DNA of 64,000 nucleotides from contig NZ_JBITIH010000015.1 of the NCBI RefSeq assembly GCF_044458865.1, positions 155,036-219,035 on the forward strand, in the 5' to 3' direction. The DNA comes from Micromonospora_G sp044458865. GTDB taxonomy: Bacteria > Actinomycetota > Actinomycetes > Mycobacteriales > Micromonosporaceae. A program made the translations under genes and the position numbers. Positions 17,987-27,293 of this stretch are shown here, piece by piece. The notes beneath the pieces are model-generated. The model was not told the DNA's origin. It did not search any database and was given only the letters and a program-made list of their open reading frames with translations. How positions within the stretch are numbered: the first letter of the stretch is position 1; each line of letters opens with the position of its first letter.

Positions 17987-19147
17987 TCAGGGGCGCTCGA
18001 TGACCCGCATCGCCATCGTCGGCGCCTCGGCCATCACCGAGGTGGGGTTGATGACCCCGCCGGAGGTCCAGTTCGACGACCGACCGATCTGGACACCGGG
18101 GTACAGCTCGACGATGTCACCGCCGCGCAGCACCCGGTTGGCCTGCTGCTTCAACGCGATCCGGTCGTCCTCGTCCATCGAACCACCGGGCCGGACACCC
18201 GAACCGTTGGTGCTCACGTCGAACGCCACCAGGTCGCCGCCGCGCAACTCGAAACGGACGTGGTTGCGGCTGATCCAACGCCGGGCCTCCTCGCTCAGCC
18301 ACTGGCCGAGCACGACCCCACCGGACTCCTCCGGCGCGCGGCCGACCATCACCGGTCGGTCTGCGGAAACCACGAAACGACGACGTACCTGGCCACCGAC
18401 GCGGACCGAGAGCACCTCGGCGTCCGGCCGGGGGCCGGCGTCGGTGAGACGGCGGTCGTGCCGGGGGCAGCTCGGGGCGCCGCCGCGCAGCGTGGGCGGG
18501 GGCTGCCCGCCCGGTTCGCGGTCGGACCGGGCCAGATCGGCGAAGGAACCGCCGCCCCCACCGCCACCATCGCCGAACAGCACGCAGCCCGGTTCGGGGC
18601 AACGCCAGAGCCGGGACAGCAGCTTCGCCCCGGTCGGGGACGGGCCGGGCGAGGTCCATACCGCCTTGCCACCGGCCTGGGCCACCAGGGTCGGCCCGTT
18701 CGGGCTGTTCACCGGGGCGAGCAGGCGGCCGGGCTGCGAACTCAGCCAGGGGTAGCGCCCGAGCATGCCGTCGAACCGCATCCGGCTGAGCACCGGCAGG
18801 CCGAGCAGGTCGGCCAGCTCCAGCATCCGCTCGACCGGGTTGGGCAACACCTCGACCAGCCCGTCATCGGCCCACCGCCGGACCACCATGCGCTCGTTGG
18901 AAGTGAGGTCGGCGTCGGAGAGGAGCGCCCGGTGCACCACCGGATAGACCGGGACGCTGTCCTCTTCCAGTTGCCGGCTGAGTGCGTCGATGACGATGCC
19001 GAGCCGGAGCATGCTCGCCGGCCGGCCGCCGTCGAAGTCGGTGTAGCGCACCACCTCGGCCAGGTCCAGTACGGCACGGGCCAGCGACGGATCGGTGCAG
19101 ACCCGGCCCTCGATCGCGTCGAGGACCTTACTGATCTCGAATCTCAC
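17987..19147 (-). CDS. FHA-domain protein
   Basis: 387 residues from a GTG start whose first bases overlap the stop of the pterin dehydratase gene (GTGA). The C-terminal FHA domain (about 280-370) shows VMVGRAPEE, SRNHVRFEL and DVSTNGSGV, the phosphothreonine-binding loops with the conserved Arg, Ser, His and Asn. The N-terminal 170 residues, with VLDAIEGRVCTDPSLARAVL and repeated Leu-rich segments, are unlike other families I recognise. A Gly-rich linker (seven glycines) with Cys pairs (CPEPGC, CPRH) could bind zinc. A phospho-dependent adaptor role is likely; a Ser/Thr kinase is encoded 11 kb away. It is much longer than GarA-type regulators. Confidence 0.85.
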   Translation of the reverse strand: MRFEISKVLDAIEGRVCTDPSLARAVLDLAEVVRYTDFDGGRPASMLRLGIVIDALSRQLEEDSVPVYPVVHRALLSDADLTSNERMVVRRWADDGLVEVLPNPVERMLELADLLGLPVLSRMRFDGMLGRYPWLSSQPGRLLAPVNSPNGPTLVAQAGGKAVWTSPGPSPTGAKLLSRLWRCPEPGCVLFGDGGGGGGGSFADLARSDREPGGQPPPTLRGGAPSCPRHDRRLTDAGPRPDAEVLSVRVGGQVRRRFVVSADRPVMVGRAPEESGGVVLGQWLSEEARRWISRNHVRFELRGGDLVAFDVSTNGSGVRPGGSMDEDDRIALKQQANRVLRGGDIVELYPGVQIGRSSNWTSGGVINPTSVMAEAPTMAMRVIERP

Positions 19148-19437
19148 GCCGCTCCCCCGAGGATCTGGTCGATACGCTGTGCGAGCTGGATGTCCCGGCG
19201 GGTCACGCCCCCTACGGAGTGGGTCGTGCACCGGAAGGTCACCGTACGCCAGCGGATGTCGATGTCCGGATGATGGTTGAGTTCCTCGGCCACCGCCGCG
19301 ACCCGGTCGACCGTCGTGATCGCCTCCGGGAAACTGCCCAGCTCGACGGAACGGGTGATCATCGCGGGGTGACCGGACCAGCCGTCCAGCCGCTCCAGCT
19401 CACCACGCACCGCCTCGGCGTCCAGCACCTCTGCCAT
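19144..19437 (-). CDS. 4a-hydroxytetrahydrobiopterin dehydratase (PCD/DCoH)
   Basis: 97 residues starting MAEVLDAEAV; a longer upstream frame lacks a better start. The active-site signature is NHHPDIDIRWRTVTFRCTTH with the paired histidines, then SVGGVTRRDIQLAQRID. It dehydrates the 4a-carbinolamine formed by aromatic amino acid hydroxylases. No hydroxylase is encoded nearby. The last four bases overlap the start of the FHA gene, so the two are translated together, an unexpected pairing. Length is normal for the family. Confidence 0.9.
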   Translation of the reverse strand: MAEVLDAEAVRGELERLDGWSGHPAMITRSVELGSFPEAITTVDRVAAVAEELNHHPDIDIRWRTVTFRCTTHSVGGVTRRDIQLAQRIDQILGGAA

Positions 19438-19564
19438 GAGGCAGACCTTACCGCCGCACTTCCCGCCCGGGGAGGGCAACCGGGGCCGGCGCACCCACCG
19501 GATGCACCCACCCCGGCCTGCACCGGGCCGACCCGGGACGGATCAACGTTCGGCGCGGGACGGG

Positions 19565-20596
19565 TCAACGGTCGGCGCGCAGTCCGGCTCCGACACTGTG
19601 CAGGTGCCGCAGCGCCTGGGCGTACGAGTCGAGCAGGCCGGCCTCCTCGTACGGGATGCCCTGTTCCGCGCAGTACTGCCGGACGATCGGCTGGGCCTTG
19701 CGCAGATTCGAGCGGGGCATGCTCGGGAAGAGGTGGTGTTCGATCTGGTAGTTCAGCCCGCCGAGCGCGAAGTCGACGACCCGGCTGCCCCGGACGTTGC
19801 GGGAGGTCAGCACCTGCTTGCGGAGGAAGTCGAGGTCGTCCTCGGCGGTCAGCACCGGCATCCCCTTGTGGTTCGGGGCGAACGAGCAGCCCATGTAGAC
19901 CCCCCACAATCCCTGGTGTACGGCGATGAAGACCAGTGCCTTGACCGGCGACAGTACGGCGAAGACCACACCGAGGTACGCGGCCACGTGCGCGACCAAC
20001 AGCACGGCCTCGACCGCCCGGTACCGCATCGGTGCCCGGAACAGTCCCTGGAAGCTCGCGTAGTGCAGGTTCAAGCCTTCCAGGGTCAACATGGGAAAGA
20101 AGAGGTACGCCTGGTGCCGCGCCAGCCAGTGGCCGAAGCCGCGCCGCTCGCGCGCCTGCTCGTCGGTCCAGACCAGGGCTCCGGCGCCTACGTCGGGGTC
20201 GTGGTCCTCGTGGTTGGGGTTGGCGTGGTGCCGGTTGTGCTTGTCGATCCACCAGCCGTAGCTCAGCCCGACGGCCAGGTTCGCGGCGAGCAGACCGGCG
20301 ACCTCGCTGGCCCGACGGTTGCGGAACATCTGCCGGTGACCGGCGTCGTGTCCGAGGAAGGCGACCTGGGTGGAGCCGATCGCAAGGAGGACCGCGACGA
20401 GTAGTTGCCACCACGAGTCGCCGACCAGGACAAGGGAGACCCAGCCGGCGGCGAAGAGGCCCACCGTCAACGCGATCTTGGCTACGTACCAACCGGGTCG
20501 GCGGTTCAGCAGACCCGCCTGACTGATCCGTCGAGATAACTGCGCGTAATCACTTCCTCGCCGAAGGGCAGGCTCCGCCACCGCACCGACCGTCAT
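19565..20596 (-). CDS. Fatty acid desaturase, membrane type (linoleoyl-CoA desaturase-like)
   Basis: About 343 residues from ATG at 20596 (GGGAGAAG upstream). The three histidine boxes that bind the di-iron centre are present: HDAGH, HNRHH and QIEHH, with hydrophobic pairs between them. The QIEHH box (Gln for the first His) is typical of front-end and acyl-lipid desaturases. It introduces a double bond into acyl chains in the membrane. It stands alone on the minus strand; its upstream region runs into the assembly gap within about 140 bases, so distal regulatory sequence may be missing. Confidence 0.92.
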   Translation of the reverse strand: MTVGAVAEPALRRGSDYAQLSRRISQAGLLNRRPGWYVAKIALTVGLFAAGWVSLVLVGDSWWQLLVAVLLAIGSTQVAFLGHDAGHRQMFRNRRASEVAGLLAANLAVGLSYGWWIDKHNRHHANPNHEDHDPDVGAGALVWTDEQARERRGFGHWLARHQAYLFFPMLTLEGLNLHYASFQGLFRAPMRYRAVEAVLLVAHVAAYLGVVFAVLSPVKALVFIAVHQGLWGVYMGCSFAPNHKGMPVLTAEDDLDFLRKQVLTSRNVRGSRVVDFALGGLNYQIEHHLFPSMPRSNLRKAQPIVRQYCAEQGIPYEEAGLLDSYAQALRHLHSVGAGLRADR

Positions 20597-20735
20597 GACT
20601 TCTCCCAGAATGCTCGGAATTCGATGACGCGCCGGGCGACGCGCGCTCACCCAAGTCTCGCGATCGAGCTTGCGCTGAGTAACCCAGGAAGCCCCCTAAT
20701 GCGCGGTAGTGCCAGCCCTACCGCCGGCGGCGTAA

Positions 20736-20960
20736 GGGGGGGGGGGGGGGGGGGGGGCTGCGGGGGGGGGGGCGGGGGGCGGCGCGCCACCGCGCCGGCG
20801 CCCCGGGCGCGCGGGCGCCCGCCGGGGCGGCGCCGGCCGCCGGCCCCCCCCCNNNNNNNNNNCCCCTCCCGCCCCGTTCTGTGTGTGCGCGACCCCCCCC
20901 GGGCGCCGGGTCGTTCCGGGCCCCCTCTTTTCCCCCTCCCTCTATACCGCGCCGCCCCTC
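20736..20960. other. Assembly gap flanked by low-complexity G/C sequence
   Basis: A run of 22 G (20736-20757), more G runs, CG-only text, C runs, then ten N (20853-20862), then C-rich text up to about 20960. This composition is unlike the rest of the window and resembles low-quality contig ends joined by a scaffold gap. The true sequence and length between the desaturase and the large membrane protein are unknown; a promoter or a small gene may be missing. Confidence 0.9.
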
Positions 20961-20974
20961 CTTACATCCGGCGG

Positions 20975-23900
20975 TCAGCTCATCCGGGAGACCGCCGCGC
21001 GCCAACGGACCAGGTCCCGCCGCCGACGCTCGTACGTGATGGCGAGCCCGATCAGCGCGAGCCCGCCGGCGGCCAGGAAGATCCACCGGGGTAGCTGGTC
21101 CCACGCGCCGACCACCTCGTGCAGGGCGACGACGGCCAGGGTGGCGCCGCCGAGCAACACCGGCGCCTGCCGCCGCCAGTGCGCCCCGGCAAGCACCACC
21201 GCCAGCGCGCCCACTCCGAGCAGCAGCCGCCGCCACGGTTGGTCCCCGTCGACCAGCACCGACGCGAGACTGGGCAGGAGTGCCGCCGCGAGCCCGGGGC
21301 CGTGCGTCACCCAACTGCTCAGCGCCGGCTGGACATGCAGCGCCAGCGCACCGACGACCAACGCGCAGAGCGCTGTGGGCAGGGTGTACGCCTCCAGCAC
21401 CGCCACCTGCGCAGAGGCGAGCAGCACCCAGACCGCGAGCAGTTCACAACCGGCTGCCGCCGAGGCGAGCAGTGATCGGCGCCGGGCCGGCTCACCAGGG
21501 CGCAGCGCCCGTACCCCGACCACCACCCCCCAGATGGTGGCGACCGCGGCGGCGTACCGGGCGGAACCGACGGTGAGCAGCAGTGCGACCAACGCCCCGG
21601 CGTGCCCGGCCGCCTCGATCGCGATCGACTCGGCCGACCGCCGTCCGCGCAGCAGCACGCCGCCGGCCAGCACCGCCACGGCGACCCCGAGCACCACGAG
21701 GGCGGCCACCCGTAGCGGCAGTTCCGCCGCCCGGCTGACGGCGACCGCGAGGGTCAGGGCGGCGCCGCTCGCGACCAGCCAGCCGACGATCCGGACCGCC
21801 GGCAGTGGCGCCGCGCCGCCGGCCGCCGCGCCGATCGCCGTGGCGACCAGCACGACCAGGCTCAACGCGAGCAGGGTGCTGGCCTTGGTGGGCAACGCGC
21901 CGGCCAGGCCGGCCCCGGCCAGCAACACCCCCACGGGTACGGACACCAGCCCGAACCGGGTCGCGCCGGGCGCTGCCGTGCGGCCGATCGGTACGGTGCC
22001 GGCGAGCAGCGCGGCGAGTCCACCGAGCAGGGCCACCCCCGGCACCACCGGCCAGTTGGCGCCGACGCAGGCGAGCACAACCGGCACCGCTGTCGCGGCC
22101 ACCGGGAACGCCACCATGGCCGCCCCGCCGATGGTGCGGTGCCAACTCCAGCCGGCGAGGGCGAGTACGGCGGTCAGCACCACCAGTGCGGCAGCGGCAC
22201 GGCCGTCGACGGGCCAGCCGTACGGGGCGAGCCCCACACCGGCGGGCGCCCCCGACCAGACCTGGCCCAGCCAACCGTACGGGCCGAGCAGCACCGCGCC
22301 GACCGTCGGTGCGACCGCCAGCAGGACCGGGAACGCCAGCACCGGCACGCAGAACAGGCTGGCCAACGCCGGGCCGGATACCCGGTGTCCGGGCTGCGGC
22401 GCCTGGACCGGTTCGGTGTCGGTGGTTCGGGCGCCCACACCCCGGGTCGTCAGCGCTCCGCCAGTCTGGAGCGCGGCGACCACGAGGAGCAGCGCCAACG
22501 CCGAGTAGAGCCCGACCGGCTCGTCGGTGCGGCCGGCCAGCGGGGCCAACCCGGTCACCAGTGCGGTGCCGGCGAGCGCGGTGTCGGCGTACGGCAGGTG
22601 GCCGGGTCGGTGGCGACGTACCAGGAGCATCGCACCGAGGACGAGTACGCCGCTGGCGAGCGCGGCCCGCGCCTGCCACCACGGTTGCGCCCCGGCGGCG
22701 AAGAGTCCGACCGTCGTCGTCGCGGGTACGGCGAGGAGCCCGACGGCGAGGGACGCCCCGCCGATCATCCGCCGTACCGCTGTCACCGGGTCCGGTGCCT
22801 CGTCGCCGCCGGTGCCGTCCCGGCCGGGTCGACCGGTCCCGGCTAGTACGGCGACGACCAGCCCGGTCAGCATGATCGTGCCGAGTGCGGCTGCGGCACT
22901 GGCTGGACGGGCGAAGGCGACCAGGAGCGCGTGCCCGGCCAGTGCCGCTCCGACGAGCGCCCGGACCAGCACCGACGCCACCCCGGGGGCCGGTACGCGT
23001 ACGGCGGCGAGCAGCAGCGGCACCGCGAGCGCCAGCTCCACCACGGCCAGTCCCCACCAGGGCAGCGGCAGCGCGGCCGGGAAGGCGAGCACCGCCAGCC
23101 CGACGCCGGCTACTCCGACCGGTTCCCGGGTCGGCCGGGGCAGCAGCACCGCGAGCGAGAACGCGAGCAGCAGTACGGTGACCGGCGCCTGCCAGTCCAA
23201 CGTGCTGACCGGCCCGGTGCCGTCCGCCCACCAGGACGGCCGCCGACGGTCCAGCGCGACCTGTCCGGTGATCGCGGCTATCGCCAAGATCAGGCTGCCC
23301 AGGGCGCCGACGAGCAACAGCCCGCCGACCCACGGGCCGCGCCAGACCTCGACCGGCAGCCACCTGCGGCTCCACGCGACCGCGCCGGCCAGTACGGTGA
23401 CCACCACCGCGCTCACCACCATTTCCCACGGCCCGACCAGGTCGAGGACCGGACGCAGGACCGAGGCGGCGAGGCTGAGCACGACCACCAGTCCGGCTGC
23501 GGCCTGGAAGCCGGCGTTGCGCGTGAGCACCGCGCCGGCCACCAGAGCCGTCACCGCGACCAGCAGTGGCCCACCGGCCAACACCGGCGCTCCCGGCCCG
23601 ACGCCCAGCAGCAGCGCGATCAGGCCGCAGAACGCGGCGATCGCCAGCGCGGCGGCGTACGCCACCCAGCCGACGGCCCGACGGGCCGGCGCCACCCCTC
23701 CGGGCGCCGGACCATCAGTCCCCCCACCGCCCACACGTACGCCGGCCGGGACCGGTTCACCGCTCCGGGAGCCGGGACCGGAACGGACCCGCCCGACGTG
23801 CACCACGGCCAGGTTGAATCCGGCCAGCGCGGCGAAGACCAGCGCCCAGCCGGCCACACCGGGATCCGCCTCGCTCACCAGCAGCGGCAGTACCGGCTGG

Positions 23901-24604
23901 ACCAGCGCCAGTGCGGTGAACCAGGGCGCATCGAGACGGGTCGACCGGTGGTAACCGAGGGCCACCGCGGCGCTCACCCCCCAGACCAGCGCCGCGTACG
24001 TGGCGCCCGGCCAGGATCGGACGTCGAGGAGGTTCACCGACCAGGCGGCGTAACCGTCGAGCGCCACCAGCAGGAGTCCGACCACCGAGAAGGTCTCGGC
24101 GGTGGCGGTGAGCCCTCGTCGCTTCGCCAACGGCGGCAACGCGAGGACACCGGCGGTGACCCCGGCCAGGATCGCCGCTCGGCCGGCCACCCCGACCACC
24201 GACCAGGTGACCGCGATGAAGACGATCGCGGCGGCGCAGAGCAGCAGCCCACCGAGGACGAAGAGCAGGTTCTGTACGGTCCGGGTGGACGCTTCCGGGC
24301 GTACCGGTGCGGGCGCGGCGGCGGGGGTGACCGGGGCGGGGGTCGGGCGTGTCGCCGCCGCGACCCGTACCTGGGCGGCCAGCTCGGCGCGGCGGCGGCG
24401 GAGATCGTCGAGGGTGGTGACCAGCGCCGCGTACGCCTGCCGGGTCTGCTCGACCCGGGCGGCCAGCGCGACGATCTCACCGTCCAACCGGACCACCTCG
24501 GCGGCGACCGGATCCGGTGCCCGTCCACAGCGCGGGCAGCCGGTGCTCAGATTGGCCCCGGCCCCACATCCGGGGCAGGGATACAGGCTCGGCGGATTGC
24601 TCAC
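20975..24604 (-). CDS. Very large polytopic membrane protein with N-terminal zinc ribbon (SCO7613-like)
   Basis: 1209 residues from a GTG start. It opens with a four-cysteine zinc ribbon (CPGCGAGANLSTGCPRCG, residues 9-26), then a coiled-coil segment rich in Leu, Ala and Arg (about 35-85). More than twenty hydrophobic Ala/Val/Leu-rich segments then fill the protein to the basic tail RRRDLVRWRAAVS. The general plan agrees with actinobacterial proteins annotated by an SCO7613 C-terminal domain, from memory. No catalytic motif is visible. Its stop lies about 15 bases from the poor-quality sequence near the gap, but the last codons look normal. Function is unknown; roles in the cell envelope or membrane organisation are guesses. 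Confidence 0.8.
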   Translation of the reverse strand: MSNPPSLYPCPGCGAGANLSTGCPRCGRAPDPVAAEVVRLDGEIVALAARVEQTRQAYAALVTTLDDLRRRRAELAAQVRVAAATRPTPAPVTPAAAPAPVRPEASTRTVQNLLFVLGGLLLCAAAIVFIAVTWSVVGVAGRAAILAGVTAGVLALPPLAKRRGLTATAETFSVVGLLLVALDGYAAWSVNLLDVRSWPGATYAALVWGVSAAVALGYHRSTRLDAPWFTALALVQPVLPLLVSEADPGVAGWALVFAALAGFNLAVVHVGRVRSGPGSRSGEPVPAGVRVGGGGTDGPAPGGVAPARRAVGWVAYAAALAIAAFCGLIALLLGVGPGAPVLAGGPLLVAVTALVAGAVLTRNAGFQAAAGLVVVLSLAASVLRPVLDLVGPWEMVVSAVVVTVLAGAVAWSRRWLPVEVWRGPWVGGLLLVGALGSLILAIAAITGQVALDRRRPSWWADGTGPVSTLDWQAPVTVLLLAFSLAVLLPRPTREPVGVAGVGLAVLAFPAALPLPWWGLAVVELALAVPLLLAAVRVPAPGVASVLVRALVGAALAGHALLVAFARPASAAAALGTIMLTGLVVAVLAGTGRPGRDGTGGDEAPDPVTAVRRMIGGASLAVGLLAVPATTTVGLFAAGAQPWWQARAALASGVLVLGAMLLVRRHRPGHLPYADTALAGTALVTGLAPLAGRTDEPVGLYSALALLLVVAALQTGGALTTRGVGARTTDTEPVQAPQPGHRVSGPALASLFCVPVLAFPVLLAVAPTVGAVLLGPYGWLGQVWSGAPAGVGLAPYGWPVDGRAAAALVVLTAVLALAGWSWHRTIGGAAMVAFPVAATAVPVVLACVGANWPVVPGVALLGGLAALLAGTVPIGRTAAPGATRFGLVSVPVGVLLAGAGLAGALPTKASTLLALSLVVLVATAIGAAAGGAAPLPAVRIVGWLVASGAALTLAVAVSRAAELPLRVAALVVLGVAVAVLAGGVLLRGRRSAESIAIEAAGHAGALVALLLTVGSARYAAAVATIWGVVVGVRALRPGEPARRRSLLASAAAGCELLAVWVLLASAQVAVLEAYTLPTALCALVVGALALHVQPALSSWVTHGPGLAAALLPSLASVLVDGDQPWRRLLLGVGALAVVLAGAHWRRQAPVLLGGATLAVVALHEVVGAWDQLPRWIFLAAGGLALIGLAITYERRRRDLVRWRAAVSRMS

Positions 24605-24711
24605 CCTCGCATGCTCGACCCGCCGGCCCCGACCGGCACAGAGTGCGGATACTCAGCGGCGGGCAGGGTCCCGGGGGCGGGTACTCACACCACCTGGTCC
24701 GAATCCCCGAC

Positions 24712-25032
24712 TCAGGTCCGGGTCTGGTCGTGGATCCAGGTGGTGTAGTCCGGGTTTCCGCTCTCCACCCAGTGCACCAGGATCTCCGGCACCTCGTACG
24801 GGTGGGAGCTGCGGAGGTGGTCGACGAGAGCCTCCACCCGGTCCGGCGCGGTTTTGAACTGCACCGACCACTCCCGGGTGGTTTCCATCCGGGACTGCCA
24901 CCAGTAGGTGCTGTCCATCGGGCCACCCACCTGGGCGCAGGCCGCCAGCCGGCCGGCGACCGCGGCGGCGGCAAGCAGATCCGCCACTGACCGGGCATCC
25001 ACCACGGTCGTTACCACGCAGAGCTGGTCCAC
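24712..25032 (-). CDS. cutA: CutA-family divalent cation tolerance protein
   Basis: About 106 residues of the CutA1 trimeric ferredoxin-like fold: CVVTTVVDARSVADLLAAAA, GRLAACAQV, STYWWQSRMETTREWSVQFK, SSHPYEVPEILVHWVESGNP and YTTWI, all family hallmarks. The GTG start (reading VDQLCVV) has AAGG 6 bases upstream. The name comes from copper tolerance in E. coli, but the general function is unsettled. It begins 10 bases after the stop of the acyltransferase gene, so it is probably the last gene of the patatin-acyltransferase-cutA unit. Confidence 0.9.
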   Translation of the reverse strand: MDQLCVVTTVVDARSVADLLAAAAVAGRLAACAQVGGPMDSTYWWQSRMETTREWSVQFKTAPDRVEALVDHLRSSHPYEVPEILVHWVESGNPDYTTWIHDQTRT

Positions 25033-25042
25033 GTGGCGCACC

Positions 25043-26089
25043 TTACGCGCTGTTGCGGTGGATATCGACCCATTCGTCAATACGTTTCCACCAGTCGTAA
25101 AGCCAGTCGATCCGCTCCTGCCGACCAACTGGTATTTCTTCCGGCGGCACCGACCAGAAACGCATCACAATCTTCTTATCCATCGGCAGTTCGCGCCAGA
25201 CGTCAGCCACGGTCAGCATTCGGTCGAGTCCGGTATGCGCGACAAAAATGACACCCGCGTCGGGTGCCGCATCAAGCGCGGCGAGTACGCCACCGGGCTG
25301 TGGTGCCAGCACGTGACGCATCGCCTCCGCCCGTACGGCCATCTTCTCCAACCCTCGGGCCCGCAGCCGCTCGATGGCCCGGACCCGCCGACGCGGGGTG
25401 AAGTTCCCGCCCTCCGGAAAGATCACGAACGCGTCGTTGCTGTCCAGGCCGACCGCGAGGTGCCCGATCTGCTCGGTGAGGGGACGGCCCGGCTGGCGAC
25501 TGTCGCCGCCGATCGCCGGGTCCTGGGCCCGGCCGGGCGCGATGAACCGGTTCGGCAGTCGGTTGAGCAGGACGTCGACCGCCGGGTCCCATTGCAGGGT
25601 CTGCTTGAGGACGATTCGCGGCTCGCGATCGAACCAGTTCACCAGGGCGTGGATCAGAATGAACGAGTCACCCGGACCGGCATGGCGGCAGAGCACCAGT
25701 TGCGGACGCCCCGGCAACGCGCTGTCCGGGTCCGTACCCACCATCTCGATCGTCAGGCGCAGCGTCCACTGCGCCTGCCAGAAAAGGAAGTTGAGGAACC
25801 AGCCGGTGAGCACGTAGTGCGCCCGCTGGAACCGTGGTGAACGCTTCTTCCAACCGAATCCGGAAGCGACCCAGAGCCCGAAAAGTGCGATCAGCGCCGT
25901 CGCGTCCCAGGCCAGGTAGATGATCCCCATCCAGAGCACGCGCAGCGGGCGCAGGTAACCCGGCACCAGTGGCGACACCGCCGCCGCGAGGATCAACCAG
26001 ACCGGCAGCGCGCTGACCACCACGACGGCCAGCAGCACCACCGCCGGCGCGAGAAGCACCCGCCGCAGCCAGCGCGGCGGCAGCCACAT
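25043..26089 (-). CDS. PlsC-like acyltransferase, membrane-anchored
   Basis: 348 residues from ATG at 26089, which shares its A with the TGA of the patatin gene (TGATG). Hydrophobic N-terminal segments (VLLAPAVVLLAVVVVSALPV and WLILAAAVSPLVPG) are followed by the acyltransferase motif CRHAGPGDS (H and D of the HX4D type; the Asn often preceding the His is Arg here) and FPEGGNFTP. These fit glycerophospholipid acyltransferases. Translational coupling to a patatin lipase suggests a deacylation-reacylation pair that remodels phospholipids; this is inference from context. Confidence 0.85.
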   Translation of the reverse strand: MWLPPRWLRRVLLAPAVVLLAVVVVSALPVWLILAAAVSPLVPGYLRPLRVLWMGIIYLAWDATALIALFGLWVASGFGWKKRSPRFQRAHYVLTGWFLNFLFWQAQWTLRLTIEMVGTDPDSALPGRPQLVLCRHAGPGDSFILIHALVNWFDREPRIVLKQTLQWDPAVDVLLNRLPNRFIAPGRAQDPAIGGDSRQPGRPLTEQIGHLAVGLDSNDAFVIFPEGGNFTPRRRVRAIERLRARGLEKMAVRAEAMRHVLAPQPGGVLAALDAAPDAGVIFVAHTGLDRMLTVADVWRELPMDKKIVMRFWSVPPEEIPVGRQERIDWLYDWWKRIDEWVDIHRNSA

Positions 26090-26934
26090 CAGCTGCCCTC
26101 GACGTGCGACTGCAGGTAGCGCCGGGAGGCGGTGTACGCCCGGCTGATCCGCCGGCCCACCGCCGCCATGTCGCGGTACGCCCACGGAGTGTCATCGCGC
26201 GGCTGTGACCCTCCGGTCGGCAGCACGTGCACGTCCACGTCGTCCGGCAACGCCGCCATCTCCCGGGCGAACCGGTGCCGACGGGCGATCTCGAAGGCGA
26301 CCTGGGCGATCTCCCACGGCCGCCGGGGCGGGGTCAACGGCCGTTCGATCCGGCCCACCTGGAGCACGAAGATCTGTTTCGCCCCGCACTCCACCGCCTC
26401 GCCGATCGGAATCGAGTTGACGATGCCGCCGTCGACGAAGTGCTCCCCGTCGATCTCGGAGGGTGGGAGCAGGCCGGGAACCGAGGCGGAGGCGAGCACC
26501 GCGTCGACCACCGGCCCGCTGGAGAACCAGTGCTCGGCGGCGCGCTCGATGCTCGCCGCGCAGCAGCGGAACGGCACCTTGAGGTCGGCGAAGGTGGTCC
26601 CCTCACCGAGTTCGGATTCGAGCAGCCGGCGCAGCGGTCGGGGCGAGTGCAGGTGCGTACGGGCGGCGAACCGGCGGAGTTGCCGGGCCACCGAGTCGCC
26701 GTACACCTCGCTCGCCTCCGGCGACGCCCAGAGCCGGACCAGCCGGTTGGTCACCGCCTCGGTCGGGTCGGCCGCCACCAGGGCGCCGTTGACCGCACCA
26801 ATCGACGTGCCGATGACAAGCTCGGGGCGGATGCTGGCGCGGAACAGCGCCCGGAGCATGCCGACCTCGACCGCACCGAGCACGCCCCCGCCGCCGAGCA
26901 CGAACGCGACCGGACCCTTGACCATGCCTTTCAT
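26089..26934 (-). CDS. Patatin-like phospholipase (RssA/YjjU type)
   Basis: About 281 residues beginning MKGMVKGPVAFVLGGGG; an upstream GTG at 26967 is possible. The Ser-Asp dyad fold is clear: oxyanion loop GGGGVLGAVEVGML, nucleophile S44 in GTSIG and DGG in HFVDGGIVNSIP. It probably hydrolyses acyl chains of phospholipids in or at the membrane. The stop is fused to the start of the PlsC-like gene, and the XRE and ABC genes lie upstream on the same strand about 90 bases away. Length is usual for short bacterial patatins. Confidence 0.9.
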   Translation of the reverse strand: MKGMVKGPVAFVLGGGGVLGAVEVGMLRALFRASIRPELVIGTSIGAVNGALVAADPTEAVTNRLVRLWASPEASEVYGDSVARQLRRFAARTHLHSPRPLRRLLESELGEGTTFADLKVPFRCCAASIERAAEHWFSSGPVVDAVLASASVPGLLPPSEIDGEHFVDGGIVNSIPIGEAVECGAKQIFVLQVGRIERPLTPPRRPWEIAQVAFEIARRHRFAREMAALPDDVDVHVLPTGGSQPRDDTPWAYRDMAAVGRRISRAYTASRRYLQSHVEGS

Positions 26935-27025
26935 CGTGGCACGGCCGGTCACGAGGCGGGCAGGCACGGCCGCTGCGACGTGCGCGTCTTCACGCCGTCC
27001 GGCCGCCCCGGCGAGCCGTGACCTG

Positions 27026-27280
27026 TCAGGCGGGGCGCTGCTCCGAGGCGAGCGAACCGCCGCCGATGCGCGGGAAGGGCTCGGTGGAGAAGACCACCTC
27101 GACCGGCACCTCGAAGAAGGCGGCGATCCGCAGCGCGAGATGCAGGCTGGGTCGGAACTCGCCCCGTTCGAGGTAGCCCACGGTCTGGTAATGGACCCCG
27201 AGCGCCTCGGCGAGCTGCCGGCGGGAGATACCCCGCTCGACCCGGAGCACCGCGATCCGGTCGTAGATCACCTCGTTCAT
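27026..27280 (-). CDS. Small XRE-family regulator
   Basis: 84 residues, nearly all one Cro/CI helix-turn-helix: RIAVLRVERGISRRQLAEAL, then GVHYQTVGYLERGEFRPSLH and LALRIAAFFEVPVEVVF. This is the compact YozG/PbsX-like class that often sits with membrane or ABC genes. It starts 13 bases after the stop of the ABC permease on the same strand, so it is co-transcribed with the exporter and may autoregulate it. The last ten residues are a short unstructured tail. Confidence 0.9.
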   Translation of the reverse strand: MNEVIYDRIAVLRVERGISRRQLAEALGVHYQTVGYLERGEFRPSLHLALRIAAFFEVPVEVVFSTEPFPRIGGGSLASEQRPA

Positions 27281-27293
27281 GGCATCCGCCCTC

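Noticed and set aside
17987..19147. The FHA gene as garA, regulator of Kgd
   Set aside because: GarA is about 160 residues with a short phospho-switch N-terminus; this protein is 387 residues with an unrelated N-terminal region and lies 31 kb from kgd.
20736..20757. The 22-G run as a G-quadruplex regulator
   Set aside because: It borders an assembly gap and looks like a read artefact.
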